Of a stretch of DNA of 10,205 nucleotides, positions 1 to 6,311 are shown one piece after another. Source of the stretch: Selenomonadaceae bacterium (GTDB taxonomy: Bacteria; Bacillota; Negativicutes; Selenomonadales; Selenomonadaceae); NCBI GenBank assembly GCA_016280345.1, contig JAEEGN010000067.1, positions 1 through 10,205 on the forward strand, in the 5' to 3' direction. The translations under genes were made by a program, and so were the position numbers. Numbering within the stretch: position 1 is the stretch's first letter; the number at the start of each line of letters is the position of its first letter. The notes under the pieces were generated by a model. That model worked only from the letters and a program-made list of their open reading frames with translations, searched no databases and was not told the DNA's origin.

Positions 1-596
1 GCAAGGCATTCGCCGCATTTCGCCTCATAAAGATAATCCATCGCCAGCCCGAAGCCAAAATACCCGGCGATTGCCAGGACAGCCACCAATCCTATAATGA
101 GTATGCCCCGCTTGTTCCCGGCTGGCGTCATTGGCGCCGCTGTTTCCTGCCTCCCGGTGTCCATCCCGCTGTCTTGCTCCCCGGGCAATGCCACTTCAGG
201 AGTGACGGCTTCTGTTGCCGCCGCCGGAGGTGTTACCGGCTCCGACGACGGGGAAAAGATTGGCGCCGCTTCCTCGCCTGACGCCGCCGGAACAGCGTCC
301 GGCACCGTCTCTACGGTCATTGATTCAGATGATAACGATTCCTCGGAAATCCCCGCCGGGATCTCTTTTCCTGTTACGGATGATTCATTTTCTTCGACAA
401 CCACCGTAGGAGTCACTGCATTTGTTTTTGGGTTGGTATCTGGTTTAGCCACGCCGCATTTCGAGCAGAATTTTCCTCCATTACCGGTATGCCCGCAGGC
501 GGGGCAGTCCCATACGCCCGTCGCCGTACCGCACTTCGCGCAGAATTTCTTCCCCGGCGTCAGCGAACTGCCGCAATGCTTGCAAAATTTCGCCAT
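1..596 (-). CDS. Zinc-ribbon membrane protein, C-terminus cut by window edge
   Basis: The ATG at 596-594 is preceded by a GGGAGAGAG ribosome site about 6 bases upstream. The frame stays open to the window edge, giving 198 residues. Two zinc ribbons sit at the N-terminus: C5/C8 with C19/C22, and C31/C34 with C44/C47, each ending in a C-x-x-C-G knuckle. An acidic Pro/Ala/Ser/Thr-rich linker (about 50-160) follows, then N161-K-R and one membrane helix (about 164-186). Just past the helix is another C-x-x-C pair (C194, C197), so the missing part may hold a further cysteine motif or disulfide. By the positive-inside rule the ribbons are cytoplasmic and the missing C-terminus external. Zinc ribbons of this type usually mediate protein or nucleic-acid contacts; the role here is unknown. 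It lies 76 bp downstream of the lipoprotein gene on the same strand, probably in the same operon. The CDS call is firm, the function is not. Confidence 0.85.
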   Translation of the reverse strand, partial: MAKFCKHCGSSLTPGKKFCAKCGTATGVWDCPACGHTGNGGKFCSKCGVAKPDTNPKTNAVTPTVVVEENESSVTGKEIPAGISEESLSSESMTVETVPDAVPAASGEEAAPIFSPSSEPVTPPAAATEAVTPEVALPGEQDSGMDTGRQETAAPMTPAGNKRGILIIGLVAVLAIAGYFGFGLAMDYLYEAKCGECL

Positions 597-672
597 GGAA
601 TCTCTCTCCCTACATCAAGATTGCTTTCAAAGGACACGGGACTCAACCCTGCGCGGCAAAAACCCGATATAT

Positions 673-2157
673 TCATTGTTTTCGCAACGCCAAAACCCGG
701 GCCGGAGTGAACCGCACGCAGGTTGGTCCGGCCACCCCTGCCGCCATCTGATATTTCTGGAACAGCACGAACAAGTTTCCTTGATTGTCCAAAAAACAAT
801 CCTTTGGTATCTTCTCAAAAGAAGCCTGCGAGCGGTTAAAGGGTTGCGGCTCTTTGTTCCGATTCCGGTAGGTGTAGAATTCCGTCTCTGCCTCAGAAAG
901 AATCTCTTCTTTCGTCAGACGCAGGAAAAAGTCCAACGGCCTCCTTTCGCCTGTCCGTTTATCATAGACCAGTCCATGCACCTTATCATTGGAATGGGGC
1001 GCTCCTTCATTGGCAATCCGTTCCGTCAGGACGATGGAAATGAAATCCGTTTGGTTGCCACAAACATCATAAAACACACTTGCTTTTTTCAGATAATTCT
1101 TCCCGGTCACCGAATGGCTGACGAAATGGTCAACGATAGCCTTGATATCTTGATTGATTGCCATCTCAGCTGCTTTGTTTTTAAGATGAATGACAGGATA
1201 TTCCAGCTTGGCTTTCGGTAATTCAATTGTTTCCGTGGTAACTTCGCTGGAATTAATCGTCGCTTTCGTTGCTTCGGATTTCTCTGACTCTGGCTTCGTG
1301 CTTTTTGTTTCTTGTGTCTTTCCCCCCGTTGCCGCTACCATAGACGTTCTCCCAATTACATCCGCCTCAGTCAGCACGGGAAACTGAATCACCGTGTATC
1401 CACCCCAGCCAAGGCCGACAACGAGAAGCGCCCCAAAGACAAAAGCGAGGTTCTTCTCCTTAGCACTTTCCTTGCCGCCCGTCTGGCCCCGCCGCCAGGC
1501 ACGGTACGCCAGGAAAGCGAGAACTACCAGAACGGCGGCGAAAGTTGCGATGGATAACTGATGCCATATCCGAAAAGAAACATGCGCCCCCGGATAATCC
1601 TTATCACGCGTGACAGCCGCTGCCAAATCCCAGGTCAGCGTTTTCCCATCCCCTGTGACTTTATCGGCGTTATGCGACTCGCTGGCATAAGGCAGCTTCA
1701 ACGTGAACTCATACCCGGATTGGTCAGCGGCTTTGCTTTCATTCGCTTTATTTTTGATTTTCTCCCGATTTTCCGATGGCAAACTCAGGTTGAAAGCGTA
1801 GGCATCATACAACCAGCCCGTCCGACGTTTGACATAGTAATCTTTTAACTCGAACTCTTGCAGCGACGGCAGCCGCCGCAAGAAGCCCTCAATATTCTCA
1901 TCATGAACGCCGGCGTCATAACCTTGCCACCCTGGCGCCGCCTTCTGCGCAATTCGGAGATTGGTCAACCCGGCTTTTTGGAAAACGTTTTTAATATCGT
2001 CCATACCAACGCCGTTTTGTCCCAGGATTGTATAAACCGTATCTACCGAACCGTCTTCATTAATAACCATAGTCTGACTTACTCTCACGCACCCGCTCAG
2101 AGTAAGGCAGAAGACGCACATAATTCCCCAAAAAACGGCCCGAATCCTTTTTCTCAT
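673..2157 (-). CDS. Lipoprotein with LppM-like N-domain, two membrane helices and DUF3298 (RsiV/PdaC-like) C-domain
   Basis: The product is 494 residues. The start at 2157 is chosen because AGGAGG lies 6 bases upstream and the protein then begins MRKRIR, followed by a hydrophobic stretch and a lipobox L20-S-G-C23; a start at 2208 would bury the signal peptide. After C23 comes a domain opening VSQTMVINEDGSVD, resembling the LppM/DUF3153 lipoprotein domain (about 24-195). Two membrane helices follow (about 201-219 and 237-258), then a Lys/Glu/Thr-rich linker. The C-terminal domain (about 310-490) has the DUF3298/DUF4163 pattern: LEYPVIHL, an N-x-x-I helix, an ISIVL strand, an Asp-x-x-T-G-x-R-R turn, and a final strand region QKYQMAAGVAGP. 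RsiV (an anti-sigma factor that binds lysozyme) and PdaC (a deacetylase) carry this fold, so peptidoglycan or muropeptide sensing is possible but inferred. Topology predicts both domains outside the membrane. It is translationally coupled to the upstream zinc-ribbon gene. Confidence 0.8.
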   Translation of the reverse strand: MRKRIRAVFWGIMCVFCLTLSGCVRVSQTMVINEDGSVDTVYTILGQNGVGMDDIKNVFQKAGLTNLRIAQKAAPGWQGYDAGVHDENIEGFLRRLPSLQEFELKDYYVKRRTGWLYDAYAFNLSLPSENREKIKNKANESKAADQSGYEFTLKLPYASESHNADKVTGDGKTLTWDLAAAVTRDKDYPGAHVSFRIWHQLSIATFAAVLVVLAFLAYRAWRRGQTGGKESAKEKNLAFVFGALLVVGLGWGGYTVIQFPVLTEADVIGRTSMVAATGGKTQETKSTKPESEKSEATKATINSSEVTTETIELPKAKLEYPVIHLKNKAAEMAINQDIKAIVDHFVSHSVTGKNYLKKASVFYDVCGNQTDFISIVLTERIANEGAPHSNDKVHGLVYDKRTGERRPLDFFLRLTKEEILSEAETEFYTYRNRNKEPQPFNRSQASFEKIPKDCFLDNQGNLFVLFQKYQMAAGVAGPTCVRFTPARVLALRKQ

Positions 2158-2163
2158 CGTATG

Positions 2164-2169
2164 CCTCCT
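2164..2169 (-). promoter_or_regulatory. Ribosome binding site overlapping upstream stop codon
   Basis: AGGAGG read on the minus strand lies 6 bases before the ATG at 2157 and shares two bases with the TAG stop (2170-2168) of the preceding zinc-ribbon gene. This fixes the lipoprotein start and implies translational coupling between the two genes. Confidence 0.85.
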
Positions 2170-3376
2170 AAAGACCGAGTTGCTTCGCGCCTTGCGACTG
2201 CATCGCAATGAAAATCAATACGATGGCAATTCCCACCGCCCAAGCAAGGCCGGGGAAATTCAATGTATGGATTTTCACTGGCTGGAGCATATATTGCTTC
2301 CAGCGTCCCAACAGGGATTCCGTACCGGGCGCTTTGCCCTCTTTTTGCACGCTGGCGACCAAACCGCCCACAATCAGCGCCAAAATCGCGAGCACCAGGA
2401 CATAGACGCCCCACTCCGCCCGGAACGAATTCTTTGCCAGAGCCCCCCAGAAGCCCTTTTCCAGTTCACTGATCTTGCTTTGATACTTATACGCGCCATA
2501 CAGGAAAGTGAAAAGGAAACCATGCCCGGTCACCACGGGAATCTCATACTTCCCAATCATCGAAGCGTAAGCGGTGCCAGCCCCCAGTACGAAAATGAGC
2601 AATGCGACAGGCTGGCTGATGTCCATGAGTTTCAGATTCGCCATGCCAACGACATTCACGATGGGCAGGAAGATGGAAAGCGCCGCCACCACCGCAGCGG
2701 CCAGGAGCACATGATGCATCCCGCCCTGATTGACTCCGGCCATGAATGCCGCCGTATCAACCGGAGGCAAATGAACGCTCACCGTCGTCCCTGCCGGGGA
2801 GGCCGGGGCGCTGGCCGCCGCTCCCTGCGGCGCCCCGCATTTCTGACAGAAAGCCGCGTCTGCTGGCAGCGATGCGCCACAGCGGATGCAGAACTTTGAT
2901 TCGCCGGAGGACGCGTCAGTGGATTCGGGTTTAGGTGCGAGTGCCGGAGCCACTGTTGCTGCCGGAGCCGCTGTTGCCGCCGCGGGAGCAGGCGGGGCTG
3001 ACAGCTTGGTTTCGTCGGAAACGGCGGGCGCCGCCAACGACATGACAGGTTCCGACGGCTTCGGCAGCTCTTCGGCCACTGCCTCTTTGGCCGTTTCCGC
3101 CACCGGTTCCGGCTCTGTCGCCGCCGGCTGGCTTTCCTCCCCGGGCGCCGCTGCCGCCGATACGTCTTCAACTGGCATCGTTGGTGTAGCCACCGGAGAT
3201 TCAGCCTGGGGCGCTTGCGCCGGGACTTCCGCCGGCGCCGTTTCCTCCGCCGGAACTGCTGTCTTTGCTTTCCACGGTGCCCCGCACTCCGAGCAAAAGA
3301 GCGCGTCCTCCTCCAACTCCGCCCCGCACTTCGAGCAAAACCGCCGCACGGTTGCTGCGTTTTCGTTATTATCCAT
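2168..3376 (-). CDS. Polytopic membrane protein with two N-terminal zinc ribbons
   Basis: The product is 402 residues. The ATG at 3376 (MDNNENAATV) is chosen over a start 30 bases upstream because an AAAGGCGGC ribosome site sits 8 bases before it. Two zinc ribbons are visible: C14/C17 with C28/C31, and C163/C166 with C177/C180. They are separated by about 130 residues of Ala/Pro/Glu/Val low-complexity linker. The C-terminal half has four or five hydrophobic segments (about 222-245, 256-274, 284-296, 322-344 and 376-392), with an amphipathic charged stretch QSKISELEKG between them. The ribbons are probably cytoplasmic. Zinc-ribbon proteins with this layout are common in Firmicutes and mostly uncharacterised; I recognise no catalytic motif. 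The stop overlaps the ribosome site of the next gene, so the two products are probably made together. The ribbon resembles that of the truncated gene at the window's left end, so the two may be distant paralogues or partners. Confidence 0.85.
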   Translation of the reverse strand: MDNNENAATVRRFCSKCGAELEEDALFCSECGAPWKAKTAVPAEETAPAEVPAQAPQAESPVATPTMPVEDVSAAAAPGEESQPAATEPEPVAETAKEAVAEELPKPSEPVMSLAAPAVSDETKLSAPPAPAAATAAPAATVAPALAPKPESTDASSGESKFCIRCGASLPADAAFCQKCGAPQGAAASAPASPAGTTVSVHLPPVDTAAFMAGVNQGGMHHVLLAAAVVAALSIFLPIVNVVGMANLKLMDISQPVALLIFVLGAGTAYASMIGKYEIPVVTGHGFLFTFLYGAYKYQSKISELEKGFWGALAKNSFRAEWGVYVLVLAILALIVGGLVASVQKEGKAPGTESLLGRWKQYMLQPVKIHTLNFPGLAWAVGIAIVLIFIAMQSQGAKQLGL

Positions 3377-3505
3377 ACAAAACTGCCGCCTTTCTATCAC
3401 GAACAAGATTATTTGTTATTCAATCTTCCTACCACAAGCAACGAACCGTGCGACCGGAACAAAACAACGCGCTGCGTGGAAACAACTCATTGAGTGCGGC
3501 TTGTC

Positions 3506-4180
3506 TCATTTCCCCTTTCTCGCGTCACTATTGACGCGTTTGACATCGAACCGTTCGGCCTCGTCGTCCCACTGGAAGCGGAGTTCGCCGACCTTGTCAT
3601 CATACCCCTGGATGCCTCGCTCGATATGATATTCCAGAATCACGGTATCCCCTTGGGCGCGGAGGTTCTTGTAGATGACATGACGGCGCGGGAAATATTT
3701 CTTTGTCAAGGCGCGCGTATCAATGTACTTCACGAATCTGTCCTCTTTCCGGCCGACAATCAGATAGTTGCGGCGGGCGTCTTGCAGGACATAGAACGGC
3801 TTCTTTCCATCCGCCAGCAACCGGTACACCCAGCAATGGTAAGGCGAAACAAAAAACGCGTTCTTTTTCGTCTGTCCGCCAAAGAGAGAAGTCACCTGGC
3901 GTTTGCCCGTCTCTCCCTGCTCGATCCCGGCGTCATAGTGATAATACAAAGCGTCATCGCCTTCGCCGAAGCGGGCCGTGACTTTGCGATAGACCGGTTC
4001 GCCTTTCCCGCCGCTCACTTCCTCCCCGTCGCTCGCCGCTGCCCCGGCAACGCGTACCTCGTCAGGGCGCCCGTAGTTGGCCACCGTCCCGATTTTCTCC
4101 GGCGTCGAGAACGTCATCGCGAAGCAGTTGCCGCTGACCAGCAAGGCCCCCAGCAACGCCCCCAGGATTTTCTTTTTCAT
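3506..4180 (-). CDS. Secreted protein of unknown family with cleavable signal peptide
   Basis: The product is 224 residues. The ATG at 4180 follows GGAGGG at a 6-base distance; the TTG directly before it is too close to that site. The N-terminus MKKKILGALLGALLVSGNCFA is a typical Sec signal peptide, with cleavage likely after A21. The mature protein is soluble, basic and rich in aromatic residues and beta-like segments (FYVLQDARRNYLIVG, TVILEYHIERGIQGYDD). A Gly/Glu-rich loop (about 48-62) near the N-terminus may be flexible. I see no lipobox, membrane helix or catalytic motif. The mature part has one cysteine, in YHCWVYRLL, so no internal disulfide is possible. It lies between the ankyrin gene and the zinc-ribbon gene on the same strand and is likely co-expressed. 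I do not recognise the family; a periplasmic or extracellular role follows only from the signal peptide. Confidence 0.82.
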   Translation of the reverse strand: MKKKILGALLGALLVSGNCFAMTFSTPEKIGTVANYGRPDEVRVAGAAASDGEEVSGGKGEPVYRKVTARFGEGDDALYYHYDAGIEQGETGKRQVTSLFGGQTKKNAFFVSPYHCWVYRLLADGKKPFYVLQDARRNYLIVGRKEDRFVKYIDTRALTKKYFPRRHVIYKNLRAQGDTVILEYHIERGIQGYDDKVGELRFQWDDEAERFDVKRVNSDARKGK

Positions 4181-4186
4181 CAAGCA

Positions 4187-4192
4187 CCCTCC
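4187..4192 (-). promoter_or_regulatory. Ribosome binding site fixing the start at 4180
   Basis: GGAGGG on the minus strand, 6 bases before ATG at 4180. It rules out the in-frame TTG at 4183, which would leave only 3 bases of spacing. Confidence 0.75.
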
Positions 4193-4226
4193 ATTTCAAT
4201 GAATCCATTTGAACGAATCAGGGAAT

Positions 4227-4284
4227 CGTCTGTTTGAAGCCAAGGCCGTCTATTATCTCCTTAAGAGGACGCAACAGACGGCCT
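4227..4284 (-). promoter_or_regulatory. Possible alternative stem-loops in leader of the secreted-protein gene
   Basis: In the 151-bp gap before the secreted-protein gene, the segment 4273-4284 (AGGCCGTCTGTT on the minus strand) can pair in two exclusive ways. It pairs with 4243-4251 (AGACGGCCT, 9 bp) or with 4227-4234 (AACAGACG, 8 bp). There is no U-tract after either stem, so this is not a standard terminator. It may be an attenuator-like or mRNA-processing structure, or chance. Confidence 0.25.
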
Positions 4285-4331
4285 CCGGTTTTCGCAAGCA
4301 GGAAACACAGGGGGACTCTTTGCGCTGTCCG

Positions 4332-5318
4332 CTACTGGAATACCACCATTTCATCGTCATCCGCCGGCCGGGCCGTATATGCCTCGCCACTGTCACGGAC
4401 GGGCGTCCGCGTCCTTGACGTATCCGGGCGGCTCTCCGGCTGATAATGCGAAGGCTGCTGGCCCCGGGCGTTGATTTCCTGCACGGCTTTGTAGAGGTCA
4501 AGATTTCTGCTGTCCAACGCGATACGGTTCGCGTCGTGCCCATTTTTATCACGAGCGGAGATATTGGCGCCATATTCGGCCAATAGATTCGCTAATGCAA
4601 TTCTGCCAGTCGCTACCGCTACTAAATAGGGTGTACGGCCTTCCCATTCACTCCCCTGATAATCTATAATTGCGTTATTATCTAATAAATATTGTAGTAT
4701 TTCGTATCTGGTATCTGTTGATGCATAATTATAACTTATTACTTGGTGCAATATATACGGATATCGGCGATCATTGATGGGCGCACCCCATTCGTGAAAG
4801 TATTTAACTAAAAAGATATCAAATTTGCTACTTGCCGCCCTAAGAAGATACGAATTGAACTTGTTGTTATACTCATAATAGCCACTAGGATCGGCCCCGT
4901 TTTCCAGCAGGAACTGTATCATTTCTTGCGGTGAATTACCAATGGCCCAGTCCAATACAGTTCCGCCATATATCCCACCAAGATTTGAATATACCCCGTT
5001 GATATCTACTCCCTGATTCAACATGGCCTGGGCGGTAGGATAATCATTATTCTTTACCGCCAGGACAAACAGTTTTTCGTTATTCGTCATATCCTTCCGG
5101 GCGTGGGCCTGATTCGACAGCCCGCCTAAAACCGCGCCGTCGTTGCTGCCGCCGCTGCTTCCTCCGCCGCTTCCACCCTGTCCGGCGAGGATACCGCCCA
5201 GAATCCCTCCGGCAATCTCACCCCAGTTAACCCCCGCTTCCGCCGTTGGCGCCGTCGTCAGCAACATTGCCGCCGCCATTGCCGCGCAAATCTTTCCGGT
5301 GTGTCTCCCCATCTTCAT
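4332..5318 (-). CDS. Secreted ankyrin-repeat protein
   Basis: The product is 328 residues. ATG at 5318 follows AAGGAGGA with 7 bases of spacing. A basic start and hydrophobic core (about 8-22) ending in TAEA-GV give a signal peptide cleaved near residue 28. A glycine/serine-rich linker follows (about 37-66, GGSGGGSSGGS). The body (about 79-285) holds five or six ankyrin repeats, seen in LAVKNNDYPTAQAMLNQGVDIN, the T-V-L-D-W-A...IQFLLENGADP repeat, EILQYLLDNNAII and RTPYLVAVATGRIALANLL. The middle repeats are degenerate. The last 45 residues are hydrophilic and Pro/Arg/Ser-rich. Ankyrin repeats bind proteins, so an extracytoplasmic scaffold or a partner for a neighbouring envelope protein is the simplest inference. 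The repeat core (about 4650-4870) is clearly more AT-rich and uses more TTA/ATA-type codons than the two ends. It lies 84 bp downstream of the DUF805 gene. Confidence 0.87.
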   Translation of the reverse strand: MKMGRHTGKICAAMAAAMLLTTAPTAEAGVNWGEIAGGILGGILAGQGGSGGGSSGGSNDGAVLGGLSNQAHARKDMTNNEKLFVLAVKNNDYPTAQAMLNQGVDINGVYSNLGGIYGGTVLDWAIGNSPQEMIQFLLENGADPSGYYEYNNKFNSYLLRAASSKFDIFLVKYFHEWGAPINDRRYPYILHQVISYNYASTDTRYEILQYLLDNNAIIDYQGSEWEGRTPYLVAVATGRIALANLLAEYGANISARDKNGHDANRIALDSRNLDLYKAVQEINARGQQPSHYQPESRPDTSRTRTPVRDSGEAYTARPADDDEMVVFQ

Positions 5319-5402
5319 TTCCGATTCCTCCTTATTCTTATCGGCCCGCTTTCCGCCAGCCGTCGTTGACGAATGTACCCAGCCAATGCTTTCTATCTCC
5401 CG

Positions 5403-5842
5403 CTATACCGGCTCCCCGTATTGGTTCGGGCCGTCTGTCCCCTCAACCAGGCAGAGGAAGATGACGCCGACCAGATTGATGCCGGGGAAAAACGGGAACA
5501 GGACAGCCAGCCAGCCCGGATAGCCCATATCCTGTATCCGGCGGGTGATGAGCGTCACGGCGGAAATCATCGCCGCCTGGTCGAGCAAGCCCGCTATCAA
5601 CCCCAGAACCAGCGCCACAAGATTCCCCGCCAGCCGGCCGAGGAAGAGACTTTTCGCCGCCGGCGACGGGTCTCCCATAGCCATGAAAGTGGCCCCAAAA
5701 GCGAAGTACGTGCCGGCGATACAAATCGTGCTGAGAACCCCGCCGAGAATCACCAGCAGGAGAATCCGCTTGAAAAATCTACCCGGTTGACGCGCCCCTG
5801 CACGCTGAAATACTTATGCCGCACCCCTCTGGCCTCTGTCAT
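5403..5842 (-). pseudogene. DUF805-type small membrane protein, frameshifted
   Basis: The 5' part reads MTEARGVRHKYFSVQGRVNRVDF, which is the typical DUF805 opening (Y-F-S-x-x-G-R-x-N-R-x-x-F). It then runs into a stop after SSGFSCW. One base over, the frame continues FKRILLLVILGGVLSTICIAG to the DUF805 C-terminus, with TRRIQDMGYPGWLAVLF and a final EGTDGPNQYGEPV. One extra base in the run of five A at 5773-5777 (plus strand) would restore a 146-residue protein with DFFKRI at the join. The protein would have about four membrane helices. The ATG at 5842 is chosen because GAGGGGG lies 7 bases upstream. DUF805 members (such as YhaH) are inner-membrane proteins of unknown function. The break could be a true mutation, a homopolymer sequencing error or slippage. 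The C-terminal frame alone (5753 down, GTG start) lacks the first helix region. It is the first gene after the G-tract promoter. Confidence 0.8.
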
Positions 5843-5849
5843 AACCATT

Positions 5850-5856
5850 CCCCCTC
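5850..5856 (-). promoter_or_regulatory. Ribosome binding site of DUF805 gene
   Basis: GAGGGGG on the minus strand lies 7 bases before ATG at 5842. The in-frame ATG at 5848 abuts it (1 base) and is not usable, so the shorter start (MTEARG) is preferred. Confidence 0.6.
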
Positions 5857-5958
5857 GCCGCAGTTCATTAACATTTACGCTTTCGAAACGGTTTTCATTG
5901 AGAAGTAATATATTATATTCATGTCCATATTTATTCCATATGTCCATTACACACGTAT

Positions 5959-5987
5959 ATTATACTCCCCCCCCCCGGACATTCCAA
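5959..5987 (-). promoter_or_regulatory. Sigma70-type promoter with G10 tract in the spacer
   Basis: On the minus strand, -35 TTGGAA (5987-5982) and -10 TATAAT (5964-5959) are separated by exactly 17 bp. The -10 matches consensus fully and the -35 in four of six bases. The spacer contains ten G in a row (5976-5967). The promoter would start transcription near 5952 and drive the DUF805 gene after a leader of about 110 bases, and possibly the whole minus-strand cluster. Confidence 0.6.
5967..5976. repeat. Homopolymer run of ten C (G on minus strand)
   Basis: Ten C on the plus strand. By length this is the kind of tract that gains and loses bases during replication. It lies inside the 17-bp spacer of the minus-strand promoter, so each change alters the -35/-10 distance. 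Confidence 0.9.
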
Positions 5988-6095
5988 CCGATCTTCCCGA
6001 ATATAATCAGAATTTAACTTTTATGCGTATTTTTCTAATCTCCGGCAAATAGTCCGTTACGTATATATTAATTTGACTGTTCCCAAAGAATTAGG

Positions 6096-6133
6096 AAACG
6101 CGGTTGCCGAATATGAACGGCAACCGCGTTTTT
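6096..6133 (+). terminator. Terminator-like hairpin between divergent promoters
   Basis: Perfect 14-bp stem, AAACGCGGTTGCCG at 6096-6109 with its complement at 6118-6131, an 8-base loop, and TTTTT at 6129-6133. It has the form of an intrinsic terminator for plus-strand transcription, although no plus-strand gene precedes it in the window. On the minus strand the run after the stem is only three T. It may insulate the two promoters or end an unseen short transcript. Confidence 0.55.
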
Positions 6134-6165
6134 ATGGATAATCCCCGCGCATAGCGCATTTATAT

Positions 6166-6194
6166 TTGCGATTCATTCTTGTTTGCTATATAAT
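6166..6194 (+). promoter_or_regulatory. Sigma70-type promoter of DUF445 operon
   Basis: -35 TTGCGA (6166-6171), 17-bp spacer, -10 TATAAT (6189-6194). Transcription would start near 6201, leaving a leader of about 110 bases before the TTG start at 6312. Frame-compatible start codons upstream of 6201 are therefore unlikely to be used. Confidence 0.65.
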
Positions 6195-6296
6195 CGAGGA
6201 GAACTTCAATTGCTCAATGGATACACTGGAAGCGTCATTCAGCAAGTGCTTCACAGGGCCGGGTGTTCCTCCGGCGAACCGGACACTGCGACGCGG

Positions 6297-6304
6297 AAAG
6301 GAGG
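6297..6304 (+). promoter_or_regulatory. Ribosome binding site deciding a TTG start
   Basis: AAAGGAGG, 7 bases before TTG at 6312. This is the strongest ribosome site in the region and marks TTG as the start of the first DUF445 protein. A weaker option, GAGGAG at 6196-6201 before TTG 6210, would overlap the predicted transcription start. Confidence 0.7.
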
Positions 6305-6311
6305 CCTGGCT

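Larger units (their letters stand above)
5843..6311. other. Divergent intergenic control region
   Basis: This stretch separates the minus-strand cluster from the plus-strand DUF445 pair. It is AT-rich and carries two outward-facing promoters, a ten-base G/C run, a terminator-like hairpin between the promoters, and a 10-bp palindrome TAATATATTA at 5906-5915 in the left leader. A minus-strand reading frame from 5947 runs into the DUF805 frame but has no ribosome site. I see no other gene. Confidence 0.7.

Noticed and set aside
97..1221. Long plus-strand open frame of 374 codons
   Set aside because: It runs antisense across the truncated zinc-ribbon gene and the lipoprotein gene, has no ribosome site, and its product is low-complexity Ser/Thr/Ala followed by unrelated sequence. 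The minus-strand frames show clear domains.
2180..2899. Plus-strand frame of 239 codons
   Set aside because: Antisense to the zinc-ribbon membrane protein, composition like random translation, no start signal.
5773..5780. Programmed -1 frameshift site in the DUF805 gene
   Set aside because: The minus-strand sequence T TTT TCA does not allow the second tRNA to re-pair as in a standard slippery heptamer, and DUF805 genes are not known to need frameshifting. A base loss or read error is simpler.
5906..5915. 10-bp palindrome TAATATATTA as an operator
   Set aside because: Only A and T in an AT-rich leader, so easily chance; no second copy seen.
5750..5947. Separate 65-residue gene starting at ATG 5947
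   Set aside because: Its second half is the N-terminus of the DUF805 protein. The first half lies at the predicted transcription start without a ribosome site, so the start at 5842 is preferred.
6183..6311. N-terminal extension of the first DUF445 protein from TTG 6183
   Set aside because: The codon lies inside the promoter, upstream of the predicted transcription start, and TTG 6312 has a far better ribosome site.
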